Shown piece after piece: positions 17,351 to 27,262 of a stretch of DNA of 64,000 bases (position 1 is its first letter; every line of letters starts with the position of its first letter). Origin of the DNA: Paenibacillus xylanexedens (lineage in GTDB: Bacteria > Bacillota > Bacilli > Paenibacillales > Paenibacillaceae). The stretch lies in NCBI RefSeq assembly GCF_017874615.1, contig NZ_JAGIKV010000011.1:1-64000 (forward strand). Reading direction: 5' to 3'. A model generated the notes under the pieces. The model had not been told where the DNA came from. It saw only the letters and a list, made by a program, of their open reading frames with translations, and ran no database searches. Made by a program: the position numbers and the translations under genes.

Positions 17351-18223
17351 ATGAATACACACCACGAATTCGGCCAACGGCATCCAAATCGAGATTGCAC
17401 CATTATTTATGTAGGAAAACTGGCTGACAATCCCCATTGGAGTTTTCCGACGCATAAACATGACGATCTGCATGAGATTATCTACGTAACTGAAGGCAAA
17501 GGATTGTTTACCATTGACGGTACCAAACACTGGGCTCAAAAAGGGGACATGCTCATATATAACAAGGGTACTCTTCACGAGGAGAAGTCTAATCCTGAAT
17601 TCCCGTTATCCACCTTTTATTGCGGCTTTCGTTTTACAGAAGGCACCCAGACCCTTGAGGATTGGGTCATCCCTCCCTCTAACAATCCGATCATTCGAGC
17701 CAACCGATATTCCGATGAGCTCCATTCGTTAATGCAGACTCTCTTCAATGAATTTTCAATCCGGGAACATGGATACGAGTCGATCTCTGGGCATGTCCTG
17801 AAAGCAATACTTCTGATCGTCGATCGGCAGTCCCGTCAACAGCTTCCTAGTGGGGAGATCGTTGGGAGCAATACCCTTGCTGAGAGCATTAAAGACTATT
17901 TGGATACCAACTATCGGCAGAACATTAAACTCAAAGAGTTGGCAGATCAATTTCATATCGATTTTTATTACTTAATTCACATGTATAAAAATCACTTTGG
18001 CACTTCTCCTTATCATTACCTGATTCAACGAAGAATGGGTGAAGCTACCCGATTATTAGTCTCAACCAACAAAAAAATATGGGAGATCGCTAAACTGGTC
18101 GGTTATGATAACCCCAATTACTTTACGATTTTATTTACCAAAACGGTTGGTGAATCACCACGAAGTTTCCGAAAAAAGAATCAAAAGGATATGTTCGGGG
18201 ATAAGGTGTCACATTCTTACTAA
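17351..18223 (+). CDS. AraC family transcriptional regulator
   Basis: This 290-residue protein has an N-terminal cupin sensor (FPTHKHDDLHEIIYVTEGKG near residue 37, with the His residues of a ligand-binding cupin) and a C-terminal double helix-turn-helix (IKLKELADQFHIDFYYLIHM, then IWEIAKLVGYDNPNYF). The start at 17351 follows AAGGGAAG. It is divergent from the MFS exporter and probably activates it when a sugar-like ligand is bound. No enzyme gene shares the unit. Confidence 0.9.
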   Translation: MNTHHEFGQRHPNRDCTIIYVGKLADNPHWSFPTHKHDDLHEIIYVTEGKGLFTIDGTKHWAQKGDMLIYNKGTLHEEKSNPEFPLSTFYCGFRFTEGTQTLEDWVIPPSNNPIIRANRYSDELHSLMQTLFNEFSIREHGYESISGHVLKAILLIVDRQSRQQLPSGEIVGSNTLAESIKDYLDTNYRQNIKLKELADQFHIDFYYLIHMYKNHFGTSPYHYLIQRRMGEATRLLVSTNKKIWEIAKLVGYDNPNYFTILFTKTVGESPRSFRKKNQKDMFGDKVSHSY

Positions 18224-18236
18224 TCTTACTACATGC

Positions 18237-18263
18237 AAAAAGGCGCTCCATTGGGGAGCGCCT
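18237..18263 (-). terminator. Terminator of the chemoreceptor gene
   Basis: AGGCGCTCC/GGAGCGCCT has a 5-nt loop and is followed on the minus strand by TTTTGC. It lies between the convergent AraC and chemoreceptor genes. Confidence 0.8.
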
Positions 18264-18316
18264 GGTGCTTTACATATCTCTTTACATATTTCTTTACACA
18301 TTTACTTACTTCTACT

Positions 18317-20368
18317 CTAGAGCTTAAAGCGACGAACCAGTTCTTGCATATTCTCAGCTGTTTTGGATAGCTGTGCCGATGATGCCGATATCTCCTGCAT
18401 CGCCGCCATTTGTTCTTGGGCTGCTGCTGAAGTTGTCTGAGCACTATCAGCCGACACTTTAGAGATATGATTCATCGCGGCAACGGTAGCTGAGACTTCT
18501 TCCGTACTGGCTGACAACTGTTCTGAGACAGCGGAAATATCCTGAATTTGATCCACGATATGCGTTGTATATTGTTCAATGTTCGATATGGTTGCTGAAG
18601 CTTCTTGGCTGATCCGCATACCTTCACCGACTTGATTACGAACTTTATCATTCATAAGAGATGTGGATTTGGCAATCAAATCAAGCATTTTACCAATGGT
18701 AGCGCCAATCTCGTCCGCACTTTGTTTGGATTGCATCGATAACGTGCGCACTTCACCAGCAACGACAGCAAAACCTTTTCCATGTTCTCCTGCTCTTGAT
18801 GCTTCAATAGAGGCATTCAGTGATAGAAGATTGGTTTGCCGAGAGATATCCGCAATCGCTTCATTCATTCGATTGGCTTCAGCGGATAGACTGGACAGCT
18901 CATTAATCAATGCCGAGGTTTCTTCAACAGCTCCGAGAATATGTTCCATTTGTTCTCCGACCTGGTTTATGGTTTTCCCGCCATTAGCAACAGCGCGCTC
19001 CGTCTCTTCAGCCGAATGCACAATCGCACTCGCAGATTCTGCAATTGTACTGATGCCTCTCGCCATCTCTTCTACGGCATTCGCGGTTTGTTCCGAATTC
19101 TCCGCCCCAACGATAGCTGATTCGGCAGTCTGTTGCATGGTTTCAGCCACATGTTGAACCGATTGAGTCGTTTGTTCTGTGCTCTCCTGAATCATTTGTG
19201 AAGAGTGGCTTAACAACGATGATGTCTGATGAAGTTCAGCAACCACCGATTGAAGGGAACTGGTCATTTGATCAAAATCATTTGCCAATATACCAAATTC
19301 GTTTTCGGTTTTAAGATTCACTCGTTCAGACAGATTCCCTTCGCTTACGCTGCGAGTTGCCTTTCGCAGTTTTTGCATAGGTACAATAAAAGATCTCAGA
19401 ATGAAGAAAATAATTACACCGGCAATCAATACAGATATAGCAATGACCGTTAGACTCGATACCATGATGGGTTTCGCTGCGGCGATAAAGTCTTCATGGC
19501 CCATCAATGCAATGACATTCCAACCCGTCAAAGCGTTAATACCGTTATACACTTCCAGATCATACGCCAGATCCGTTCTTACAAATTGGGAAAATGCCAT
19601 CGGTTCATCGGGACTTGAAGCCGTATTCGGATGGACTGGAATTCCCTCAATAAGTGCTCCGCCGAGCTCTCCTCCTCCACCTTTTGCAATCGCACCGGAC
19701 CAAGCCGCAATCGTTCGATTGGAGTCCACTACAATCAGACTTCCATTGCCGCCTACATCCACATATGATAACGCTTTTGCTAATGGCTCCAGATCAAGTT
19801 TAATACTTGCTACACCATGTTCATCTGAAAGAGCTTTTGAAATCTCTACATAAATCTTCCCGGATGCCGGATCATTCATAATACTCGAAAAATAGAGTGA
19901 TCCATTGTTACTTTCACCATTGGCATACCATTCTGTGCTGCGTGGATCGTATGTTGCATCCTCTATTGCTGGAGATGATATAACACCGCCTTGGTCGTTA
20001 CCCACGGTTATGGCAAGAATATCAGGATATGTATCAGCTAACTGGTCGATTCCTACTTGTACTGCTTCGTTGTTCGTCTGACTGGGGGTGGTGCCATACA
20101 TGCGGTCTATGTAACTCAATAATGCTGCTTTTTCCCCCACCAGATTGTTAATATGCTGCCCTGTCATGGTTAAAATGGTGTTGATGGGATCCGTCATTTT
20201 TTGTTGTACCTGATCTTTGGCACTATCATATGAAAAGTATCCGATAAGTGCAGTTGGGATGATAAGTACCGCAAGGAAAGCTGCAATTAGTCTGGTGCTC
20301 ATTAAACGTAAAACGCTTCCTCCTTTCTTATAAAATGACCTTTTTTTCTTTTCCTTTTTCAAGTTCAA
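18317..20368 (-). CDS. Methyl-accepting chemotaxis protein (dCACHE sensor)
   Basis: This 683-residue membrane receptor has one helix near residues 22-46, an extracellular double-Cache domain to about residue 300 (DPRSTEWY, then [14 protein letters not shown]), a second helix ([19 protein letters not shown]), and a HAMP domain. The signalling hairpin tip is near residue 525 ([20 protein letters not shown]). I take TTG at 20368 as start because GAGAGGAAGA precedes it; an ATG at codon 23 lacks a well-spaced site. It lies next to a YesM/YesN system and a carbohydrate importer, so it may sense the same class of nutrient. That link is inference. Confidence 0.92.
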   Translation of the reverse strand: MNLKKEKKKRSFYKKGGSVLRLMSTRLIAAFLAVLIIPTALIGYFSYDSAKDQVQQKMTDPINTILTMTGQHINNLVGEKAALLSYIDRMYGTTPSQTNNEAVQVGIDQLADTYPDILAITVGNDQGGVISSPAIEDATYDPRSTEWYANGESNNGSLYFSSIMNDPASGKIYVEISKALSDEHGVASIKLDLEPLAKALSYVDVGGNGSLIVVDSNRTIAAWSGAIAKGGGGELGGALIEGIPVHPNTASSPDEPMAFSQFVRTDLAYDLEVYNGINALTGWNVIALMGHEDFIAAAKPIMVSSLTVIAISVLIAGVIIFFILRSFIVPMQKLRKATRSVSEGNLSERVNLKTENEFGILANDFDQMTSSLQSVVAELHQTSSLLSHSSQMIQESTEQTTQSVQHVAETMQQTAESAIVGAENSEQTANAVEEMARGISTIAESASAIVHSAEETERAVANGGKTINQVGEQMEHILGAVEETSALINELSSLSAEANRMNEAIADISRQTNLLSLNASIEASRAGEHGKGFAVVAGEVRTLSMQSKQSADEIGATIGKMLDLIAKSTSLMNDKVRNQVGEGMRISQEASATISNIEQYTTHIVDQIQDISAVSEQLSASTEEVSATVAAMNHISKVSADSAQTTSAAAQEQMAAMQEISASSAQLSKTAENMQELVRRFKL

Positions 20369-20545
20369 TCTTCCTCTCTTTATTCATTTTTGATAGAATC
20401 AATCGGCAAGTAAACGCAAAAAAACCCATATATATGCACACCCAAAGAAACGTTGAGCGTGTATATACATAGGTATTGCCTGAATGAATTCAGTAACAAG
20501 CCGTATTTATTTATTATTATAACATAAATAAAAAGGGTTTGTTAA

Positions 20546-22075
20546 CTATGATTGGGTCTTTATACCAGACATCTGTTGTTTATAATCCGTAGGACTTAGC
20601 CCCGTATACTCTTTGAACACCTTCGAGAAATAGTGCTGGTCGCTAAATGACAGTAAATCGGAAACCTCCTTAAACTTCATGTCCGGTTGACTTTCCATCA
20701 GTCTGCAGGCTTCCTGAATGCGAAGCCGGGTGTAATACTGGACAAACGTAATTTGTGTTGCATTTTTGATCACTCTGCTGACGTACGACGGGCTAACGTG
20801 AAACTTCATGGCAATGTCGTTGATAGATAATTGAGAGTATTTATTTAGTTTTACGTAATCGTCAATCTGTTCGAACAGGATCGCCTTGCTTTTTCGAACG
20901 TGGGATTGCAGCATATCGAAGCACTGTCCCGTCCATTCCGCCAGTTCCCGGCAAAAATCGGCATAGGACTGTGCCTGGGCGAATTGTCTAGACCGAAGCT
21001 CCAGACCCAACCTCATGCCCGACCCCTGTTCCTCGTACAGATGAGCAAACGTGTCTACAATCAATCCAATAAACCGCTCCACCTCGGTCATATGTACATT
21101 TTCCTCTGCCCATCGATTCAGCAATTCGGATAACTTAAAAGCAAACCGCTCTTTCTGACGAGCCTGTATCATCTGTACAAAAGCAGATTCCTGCACCGGA
21201 TCCAGACAGCCTGTCTCAGATCTGGCCATCGACACCGGATTCCCGGTATCCAACACTATTCCTTGTTTCAACCGTTGCTGCTCAGACAAAATGGACGACA
21301 TTCGGTGATAGAGCTCCGGCAGATTACCAGACTCAGCGTATAGAAGTTGTCCTCCAATGATTGCATCGATGTCATGCGCAACCAAATGCCGTCGCATCGA
21401 TTCAAGACATTCATGTACGGAAGAGTACACCTCAAGTGCACTCTTGTTGACAAAAGCGATAAATTGATATGAAGTTTGACTGGTGTAAACACGACAAGGA
21501 TGGAATGCAAAAAAATCCTGCACTAAACCCTCAAGTTCCACCTGCACCCATCGTTCATGCCCTGCGGTAAAAGGCTGTTTGCTCATAATGATCATCATCT
21601 GGCTGAATAAGGGCGGAAACTCCTCCCCCTGTTTCGGCGTAGTCTCACATTGGGGGTGAATGATTTCCTGCAAATCCAGCAGTTCCTTGGACATCTGTTG
21701 ATCAAGTTGGTCAATTACCCGACTCATGACTTCTTCAAGCGCCTCTCGCTCGACAGGTTTTAACAAATAGTCAAACACTTGCAGGTTCAATGCTTTTCTT
21801 GTGTATTCAAAATCGCTGTAACCGCTAATCAAGATGACCTTCAGATCCGGGTTGGCAATTTTGGCTTGCTCAATCAGGGACAGCCCATCCATTTTCGGCA
21901 TTCGTATATCGGTCAACAGCAGATCAATCGGTTCCTGCTTTAACGCTGCCAAGGCTTCTTCTCCATTCGTTGCCGTAGCCGCTACACGAATCGGGAAGCT
22001 CAGCGTCTCCAAGAGCATTTTAATATTACGTAATATCGGTTTGCTATCCTCAACGATCATAACGTTATACATCAT
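20546..22075 (-). CDS. YesN-type response regulator with AraC output domain
   Basis: This 509-residue protein has an N-terminal receiver (VMIVEDSKPILRNIK; phospho-acceptor Asp in LLLTDIRMPKMDG near residue 56; Lys in YLLKPVERE), a long middle of about 280 residues with no assigned fold, and a C-terminal AraC DNA-binding domain (LSINDIAMKFHVSPSYVSRV, then FKEVSDLLSFSDQHYFSKVF). ATG codons at 22075 and 22072 both follow GAGGAGG. It lies 13 bp after the sensor kinase gene and completes a YesM/YesN pair. The divergent ABC importer at 24059 is its expected target. Confidence 0.92.
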   Translation of the reverse strand: MMYNVMIVEDSKPILRNIKMLLETLSFPIRVAATATNGEEALAALKQEPIDLLLTDIRMPKMDGLSLIEQAKIANPDLKVILISGYSDFEYTRKALNLQVFDYLLKPVEREALEEVMSRVIDQLDQQMSKELLDLQEIIHPQCETTPKQGEEFPPLFSQMMIIMSKQPFTAGHERWVQVELEGLVQDFFAFHPCRVYTSQTSYQFIAFVNKSALEVYSSVHECLESMRRHLVAHDIDAIIGGQLLYAESGNLPELYHRMSSILSEQQRLKQGIVLDTGNPVSMARSETGCLDPVQESAFVQMIQARQKERFAFKLSELLNRWAEENVHMTEVERFIGLIVDTFAHLYEEQGSGMRLGLELRSRQFAQAQSYADFCRELAEWTGQCFDMLQSHVRKSKAILFEQIDDYVKLNKYSQLSINDIAMKFHVSPSYVSRVIKNATQITFVQYYTRLRIQEACRLMESQPDMKFKEVSDLLSFSDQHYFSKVFKEYTGLSPTDYKQQMSGIKTQS

Positions 22076-22088
22076 CTATGCCTCCTCG

Positions 22089-23852
22089 CTAGTAAAAATC
22101 TCTCGTCAGTGAGCCGATGATTTGAATCGTTGCTCCATGTTGCTCTTCCGCATGATTGTTAAATATATTAATAAAAAGCCTGTTGTTATACATTAGTTTG
22201 AGTCGATTGACACTGTTGATAATCCCCATGTTACCAAGGGCTGTGGCACGATCGGCAGTCTGGTTCATTCCGGAACCCGAGGCCTGAATATTGGCTAAAA
22301 TCTCCTTGATCTTATCCGGTGGAAAACCCTCTCCGTTATCTTTGATCTCCAAAGCCCATAATCCGTTATATTGCTTCACCGTAATCTGGATACGCCAAGG
22401 CGGCATGGTGTTGGCAAAGGCATGTTCAATGCAGTTTTCCACAAACGGCTGAATGACCAACCGCGGCAATCGGATATCGTTCGCCAGCTCGTCAGCACAG
22501 ATGTCCCACTCCAGATCCTCTTCGTACTTTTGTTGTACAAGGGATAGATAATGTCTCGTATGTTGAAGCTCCTCAGCCAAAGTCACATGCGCGTATGGTG
22601 AAGAGACAATATAACGCAGACTGTCCGAAAGATGTTTGCACATATCCGATACAACTTTGGTCTTCCCCTCTTGGGCGGCAATACTGATCAGGTATAAGAC
22701 ATTATGAATAAAATGAGGTGCAATCTGGGCTTGCAGCGCCGAATTACGCGCCTTTACTTCTTCATGAAGCGCCGATTTTTCCCGGTCAATCGATTGCTGC
22801 AACCTCTCCATCAGATCCTGAAAGGCTTCATTTAGCAATAAGAGATCGTTATTCTTCGGCGTTTCATCCACTTTCAGATTCATATTGCTGTAGTTCATGC
22901 GCCAGATCTGACCGCGTAGCTTGCGGATAGGCAGCAGCAGGTTACGTGTCGACAAGAAGATATACACAAATGAAACCAGCATCAGTGCTGTAATCAGCAG
23001 AATGGACATCGTCTGAACCGAATGGATCGAGCCCAGAACAGATTTTTTGGGCGTTATGATATACGTGATCCAGCCTGTACTGGGTGAAGTGGAATGTGTG
23101 ATATAATTGTCGTTTTTGTCCACATCCAGTCCCTCGTCTGATGAAGGCTTTGTCCAATTGGTAAATGTCACACCCGCTTCCGAGCCCGTCATCTGCTCCC
23201 CTTGTTCATTCAGAATATAGACATCGCCAGCGGTAATACCCTCCGTCAGATTCTGTATATAGGCCTGTTCCATCTGGATGCTAAGATAACCGTACACCTT
23301 GCCATTCTGATCATTAATCGTGCGCACAAAGGAGATCGTATCGTCTTGACGCAGCAGAACAAAACCACTTTCCTTCCAATCTCGTCCGACCTGACTACTC
23401 TCCATCATGGTGTTCAGGATTGCGGGAGGATTGCCCGAACCCAGATATGTTGTCAGGAGCACACCGTGATTGTCGTAGATGGACATGTCCTTAATATTCA
23501 TACTCGGCCCGATGGCCTGAAACATAATGTCTTTGATGATCCGAATCTGTTTCAGCCTTTCATAATTACTATGCGCAGAGGAGCTCTTGTCCATGGCTGC
23601 AAAGATATTTTTACTGGATAATATTCGCTGCGACATCTGGTTCTGTTGTTCTACGTATAGATCCACTTGCTCTCTTACCTTCGTAGCTGTAACGAGCGTA
23701 TCCTGCTCTGTTTTCAGTTTGAGCGGGCGGACAACGATCACATTTACATAAACGATAAAACAGCCCAGCACGAACAAAAGCAGAGCCAGAAATGTCAAAA
23801 ACACCTTTGTCTGCAAACTGAATTGAGTTGCTTTATGTATGAGCTTTGCCAT
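22089..23852 (-). CDS. YesM-type sensor histidine kinase
   Basis: This 587-residue protein has a helix at residues 14-40 (VFLTFLALLLFVLGCFIVYV), an extracellular Cache-like domain, a second helix near residue 290 (LLITALMLVSFVYIFL), HAMP, the His_kinase domain with the phospho-acceptor in QIAPHFIHNVLY near residue 390, and an ATPase domain (VIQPFVENCIEHAF; DNGEGFPPDKI). The start at 23852 follows AGGAGGGC, 25 codons inside a longer frame. It pairs with the response regulator 13 bp downstream. Family members sense extracellular oligosaccharides, often through a neighbouring binding protein. Confidence 0.92.
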   Translation of the reverse strand: MAKLIHKATQFSLQTKVFLTFLALLLFVLGCFIVYVNVIVVRPLKLKTEQDTLVTATKVREQVDLYVEQQNQMSQRILSSKNIFAAMDKSSSAHSNYERLKQIRIIKDIMFQAIGPSMNIKDMSIYDNHGVLLTTYLGSGNPPAILNTMMESSQVGRDWKESGFVLLRQDDTISFVRTINDQNGKVYGYLSIQMEQAYIQNLTEGITAGDVYILNEQGEQMTGSEAGVTFTNWTKPSSDEGLDVDKNDNYITHSTSPSTGWITYIITPKKSVLGSIHSVQTMSILLITALMLVSFVYIFLSTRNLLLPIRKLRGQIWRMNYSNMNLKVDETPKNNDLLLLNEAFQDLMERLQQSIDREKSALHEEVKARNSALQAQIAPHFIHNVLYLISIAAQEGKTKVVSDMCKHLSDSLRYIVSSPYAHVTLAEELQHTRHYLSLVQQKYEEDLEWDICADELANDIRLPRLVIQPFVENCIEHAFANTMPPWRIQITVKQYNGLWALEIKDNGEGFPPDKIKEILANIQASGSGMNQTADRATALGNMGIINSVNRLKLMYNNRLFINIFNNHAEEQHGATIQIIGSLTRDFY

Positions 23853-24017
23853 TCTCAGAGATGCCCTCCTGTTCTGACATGATGTGAAGTCCCTTATATT
23901 CATGTCTACTCTATCACGGTATTTCATGAAATGATAGCGATTTCAAGTTCAGGATTTTACACATCAACGTTCAAGCACAGACATGTACCGGGGCGAGAAA
24001 AGAATCTATAATCGGAC

Positions 24018-24033
24018 TTGTAAACGGATTCAC
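24018..24033. promoter_or_regulatory. cre (CcpA) candidate before the ABC operon
   Basis: TTGTAAACGGATTCAC fits the Bacillus cre consensus (WTGNAANCGNWNNCWW) at all but the last position. It lies about 25 bp before the binding-protein start, as expected for catabolite repression of a sugar importer. Confidence 0.5.
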
Positions 24034-24058
24034 TACGCGTTTCAGAGGGGGATTTGCA

Positions 24059-25372
24059 TTGAAAACAATAAAAAGAAAAAAGGCGTTTTCTATTATTCTG
24101 GCCAGTTTATTATCGGTCTCGTTAACGGCTTGTGGATCAGGGGGTACGGATTCCGGCACAACTGCTGGCGGGGACAGCAAGAGTGGCAAAGTTACATTGG
24201 AGCTGGCAATCTCTAAAAGTTCTCAGGACTCTGCTTTCATCCAGCAGAACATTCTTGATGCATTCGAAAAACAAACGAACATTCGTGTCAATTTGCAGCT
24301 GATTCCAGCGGAACAAACGACAACTGTACTGCAAACCAAGCTGGCTGTAGATGAAACGCCTGATATTATTCAGTACAATCTGGCGAGCGCAGTCACGGAT
24401 TTGAACCTTGAACGTAACTTCGAGATTCTGGATAACGAGCCTTGGGCGAGCAGAATTGTGAACAAAGACGTCCTCTCTTCTGGTGGTCATCTCTACAGCT
24501 TCCATGTCAGCCAAGATACGGGGATGCAAGGGGTCGTTTATAACAAACAAATCTTTGAAGAACTCGGGTTGTCGCTTCCAACCAACTACGAAGAATTTCT
24601 GGCAATCTGTGAAAAAATCAAAGCAAGTGGTATTACGCCTGTATTCATGCCTTACAAAGATGCCTGGGCTGCCAACATCTGGCCTGCTGCAGCTTTTGCC
24701 GATTTTGTAGCCAAAAATGAACCGACTTTTTTTGATGAGCTGAACAGCAATAAGAAAAAATGGTCTGATATCCCGGAATTCAAAACATTCCTGGAACAAC
24801 AATATGAAATTTACACCAAAGGTTACACCAACACGGATGTGCTTAGCGACAGCTATGACATGGCCGTAGGTAAATTCCTGAACAAGGAAGTGGCCATGAT
24901 GTTTATGGGCGATTGGTTAATCGAAGGCGTGGCCGAGCAAGATCCAAATATGGAACTGGGCGTATTCCCGATTCCATCGTCGGATAATGCCAGTCTGGGC
25001 GCAAGTCCACTGGGCGGACAACTGTTCATTCCGAAGAAATCCAAACATCTGGATGAAGCCAAACAGTTCCTGGACTATATCGCTTCCAAAGATGTCGCAC
25101 AACAGATCGTCGATTCCAAAGGATACGTATCTAATTTCAGTGACGTCACCACACCAGAATTGCCGGCTTACAAGCAGGATATTGTAGACAACTATATTAC
25201 GCCGAAGAAAACCGTGCTGACAACGGATGCATACATGCTGGTTGATCGCAGCGAATTGTACCGATTATTGCAGGATCAATTTGCGGGTGGATTGTCACCG
25301 GAAGAAGTACTGAAATCCTGGGATGAGAAGTTCAGTCAGCTGATGCAGGATAAAGGCGTAGAAGGTTTCTAA
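24059..25372 (+). CDS. ABC transporter extracellular sugar-binding lipoprotein
   Basis: This 437-residue family-1 solute-binding protein has a lipoprotein signal peptide with the lipobox LTAC near residue 23, so it is anchored outside the membrane. It has the alternating mixed fold of carbohydrate binders (QDTGMQGVVYNKQIFEELGL near residue 150; MFMGDWLIEG near residue 280). The start is TTG at 24059 after GAGGGGG. Two permease genes follow, but no ATP-binding gene, so a shared MsmX-type ATPase from elsewhere probably energises it. It is divergent from the YesM/YesN system. Confidence 0.93.
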   Translation: MKTIKRKKAFSIILASLLSVSLTACGSGGTDSGTTAGGDSKSGKVTLELAISKSSQDSAFIQQNILDAFEKQTNIRVNLQLIPAEQTTTVLQTKLAVDETPDIIQYNLASAVTDLNLERNFEILDNEPWASRIVNKDVLSSGGHLYSFHVSQDTGMQGVVYNKQIFEELGLSLPTNYEEFLAICEKIKASGITPVFMPYKDAWAANIWPAAAFADFVAKNEPTFFDELNSNKKKWSDIPEFKTFLEQQYEIYTKGYTNTDVLSDSYDMAVGKFLNKEVAMMFMGDWLIEGVAEQDPNMELGVFPIPSSDNASLGASPLGGQLFIPKKSKHLDEAKQFLDYIASKDVAQQIVDSKGYVSNFSDVTTPELPAYKQDIVDNYITPKKTVLTTDAYMLVDRSELYRLLQDQFAGGLSPEEVLKSWDEKFSQLMQDKGVEGF

Positions 25373-25385
25373 AGAGTGAAATATA

Positions 25386-25419
25386 AGGCAGCATAACAGG
25401 ATCGATCGTTATGCTGCCT
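25386..25419 (+). other. Perfect 12-bp hairpin between binding-protein and permease genes
   Basis: AGGCAGCATAAC and GTTATGCTGCCT enclose a 10-nt loop. No T run follows, so it is better read as an mRNA-stabilising or processing hairpin that keeps binding-protein transcript in excess. Confidence 0.6.
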
Positions 25420-25440
25420 AGTTATAACGGAGTGTGAGAC

Positions 25441-26313
25441 ATGAAAAGGACTAAAAATTTGTATTCGTATTACATGATATTTCCCGCACTGATCATCTAC
25501 TCCATCTTTTTTGTTGTGCCTGCTCTCGCCGCTTTCTATTACTCATTCACGGATTGGCGGCTGGATCGGCTGGAGCTGAAGTTCATCGGGTGGGATAATT
25601 TCCAGAAAATTTTCTCGGACAAAACGCTGATTCTGGCGCTGAAAAACACGGCGATATTTGCGATTGTCACCGTCGTTGGCAAAAATGTCATCGGTCTATT
25701 GCTGGCCGTAGGACTTAACATGCGATTAAGAACAAAGAACCTGCTGCGCGCGATCTTCTACTCCCCTTCCATACTCAGCATTCTTGTGATCAGCATTCTG
25801 TTCACTCCCATGTTGCGTACCGAAGGTACAATCAACAATTTGTTGGAATCTGTAGGATTACATTCGTTAAGCCAAGCTTGGCTGACTAACCCATCGATTG
25901 TGATCTGGACGATTGCCATCGTCTCGATCTGGCAGAGTGCCGGGTTCCAGATGGCTATCTATCTGGCGGGCCTGCAGTCCATTTCTCAAGAGTATTACGA
26001 AGCAGCCAAGATTGATGGCGCAAGTTCGTGGAGAAGTTTTTTCAAAATCACACTACCACTCTTGCTGCCCGCAATTAACATTAACCTGATGCTGACATTG
26101 ATCGGTGGACTCAAAGTATTCTCCGAAGTATATGTCATGACCGGTGGTGGCCCGGGTAACGCTTCCCAGGTCGTAGGTACAATCATTCTGCGATCTTTCG
26201 GCGAAGGCAACTGGGGACTTGGTACGGCGGTCAACACCCTTCTGTTCGTGGTCGTTACCATTATCGCTATACCGCTATTGATCTTCATGCGGCGTAAGGA
26301 GGTTACGGAATAA
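25441..26313 (+). CDS. Sugar ABC transporter permease (MalF/UgpA type)
   Basis: This 290-residue protein has six membrane helices, beginning YMIFPALIIYSIFFVVPALAA, and the EAA loop that contacts the ATPase (EYYEAAKIDGASSWRSFFKI near residue 183). It pairs with the permease that starts one base after its stop. The start at 25441 follows GGAGTGTGAG. It belongs to the carbohydrate-uptake class 1 importer with the binding protein upstream. Confidence 0.93.
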   Translation: MKRTKNLYSYYMIFPALIIYSIFFVVPALAAFYYSFTDWRLDRLELKFIGWDNFQKIFSDKTLILALKNTAIFAIVTVVGKNVIGLLLAVGLNMRLRTKNLLRAIFYSPSILSILVISILFTPMLRTEGTINNLLESVGLHSLSQAWLTNPSIVIWTIAIVSIWQSAGFQMAIYLAGLQSISQEYYEAAKIDGASSWRSFFKITLPLLLPAININLMLTLIGGLKVFSEVYVMTGGGPGNASQVVGTIILRSFGEGNWGLGTAVNTLLFVVVTIIAIPLLIFMRRKEVTE

Positions 26314-26314
26314 C

Positions 26315-27145
26315 ATGGGCTATACACGCAAACTCGCCATCCGCAACTATATCGTGGAAGGTTTCCTGATTCTGGCCTCTCTTATCGTTCTGTTGCCGCT
26401 TGTCATTCTGATCTTTGGTTCATTCAAAACCAGCGCCGAAGTGCTTAGCTTCTCCCTGAGTTTTCCGGAAACATGGCAGTTCTCGAACTATGTTCGTGTC
26501 TTCCAGGAAGGCGGTCTGTCGCGTGCGTTCTTCAACAGCATTTTGATTACTGGCGTATCTTCCATCATTAATATCGTTGCTTCTTCGGCAGCAGCATTCA
26601 TTCTTGCACGTCGGGAAACCAAACTATCCGGCACGATCTACATGTATTTCTTCATGGGACTTATTGCGCCAATGTCGATTATTACGACTATACGGGTCGT
26701 GCAGGGATTGGGATTCTACGGCAGCATCACAAGTGTTATCCTGATCTACGCCGCGTTAAATACAGCCTTCAGTGTATTCTTGTATAGTGGATTCATCAAA
26801 ACCATTCCACGAGCGCTGGACGAAGTGGCATTTCTGGAAGGAGCAAGTGTGTTCGGGGTGTTCTTCCGCATCGTCACACCGCTCATCCTGCCCGTTAACG
26901 CAACGGTAGCGATCATGGTGTTCATGTCCGTCTGGAATGACATCACAATTCCGGTATACTTCCTGACAGACAGTTCCACTTGGACGATGCCACTGTCGAT
27001 CTACAATTTCTACGGCAAATATAGCCGGGACTGGAACCTGATCTTCGCCAATCTTGTGCTTACTTCGCTGCCTGTATTCATCCTGTATCTATTTGGGCAA
27101 AAATATATTGTCAGCGGCCTTACTGCTGGTGCAGTTAAAGGTTAA
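26315..27145 (+). CDS. Sugar ABC transporter permease (MalG/UgpE type)
   Basis: This 276-residue partner permease has six helices (IVEGFLILASLIVLLPLVIL first) and the EAA loop EVAFLEGASVFGVFFRIVTP near residue 170. It starts one base after the stop of the first permease, with AAGGAGG inside the end of that gene, so translation is coupled. It is last in the operon and ends before a GC-rich terminator. No hydrolase gene follows, so the sugar cannot be inferred from context. Confidence 0.93.
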   Translation: MGYTRKLAIRNYIVEGFLILASLIVLLPLVILIFGSFKTSAEVLSFSLSFPETWQFSNYVRVFQEGGLSRAFFNSILITGVSSIINIVASSAAAFILARRETKLSGTIYMYFFMGLIAPMSIITTIRVVQGLGFYGSITSVILIYAALNTAFSVFLYSGFIKTIPRALDEVAFLEGASVFGVFFRIVTPLILPVNATVAIMVFMSVWNDITIPVYFLTDSSTWTMPLSIYNFYGKYSRDWNLIFANLVLTSLPVFILYLFGQKYIVSGLTAGAVKG

Positions 27146-27200
27146 ACCTCATATTCTCACCTTTCTTGAAGGAATGGAATTGGAGAATTCATGACGTACT

Positions 27201-27236
27201 CAACCCCCACCAGATCTGGCGGGGGTTGTTTTATTT
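27201..27236 (+). terminator. Terminator of the sugar ABC operon
   Basis: CAACCCCCaCCAG pairs with CTGGcGGGGGTTG, followed by TTTTATTT. Confidence 0.85.
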
Positions 27237-27262
27237 ATAGCGAGAAATGTATCTACAGCTCT

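Noticed and set aside
24137..24802. A 221-codon minus-strand frame
   Set aside because: It is antisense to the sugar-binding lipoprotein gene, whose lipobox and fold are unmistakable.
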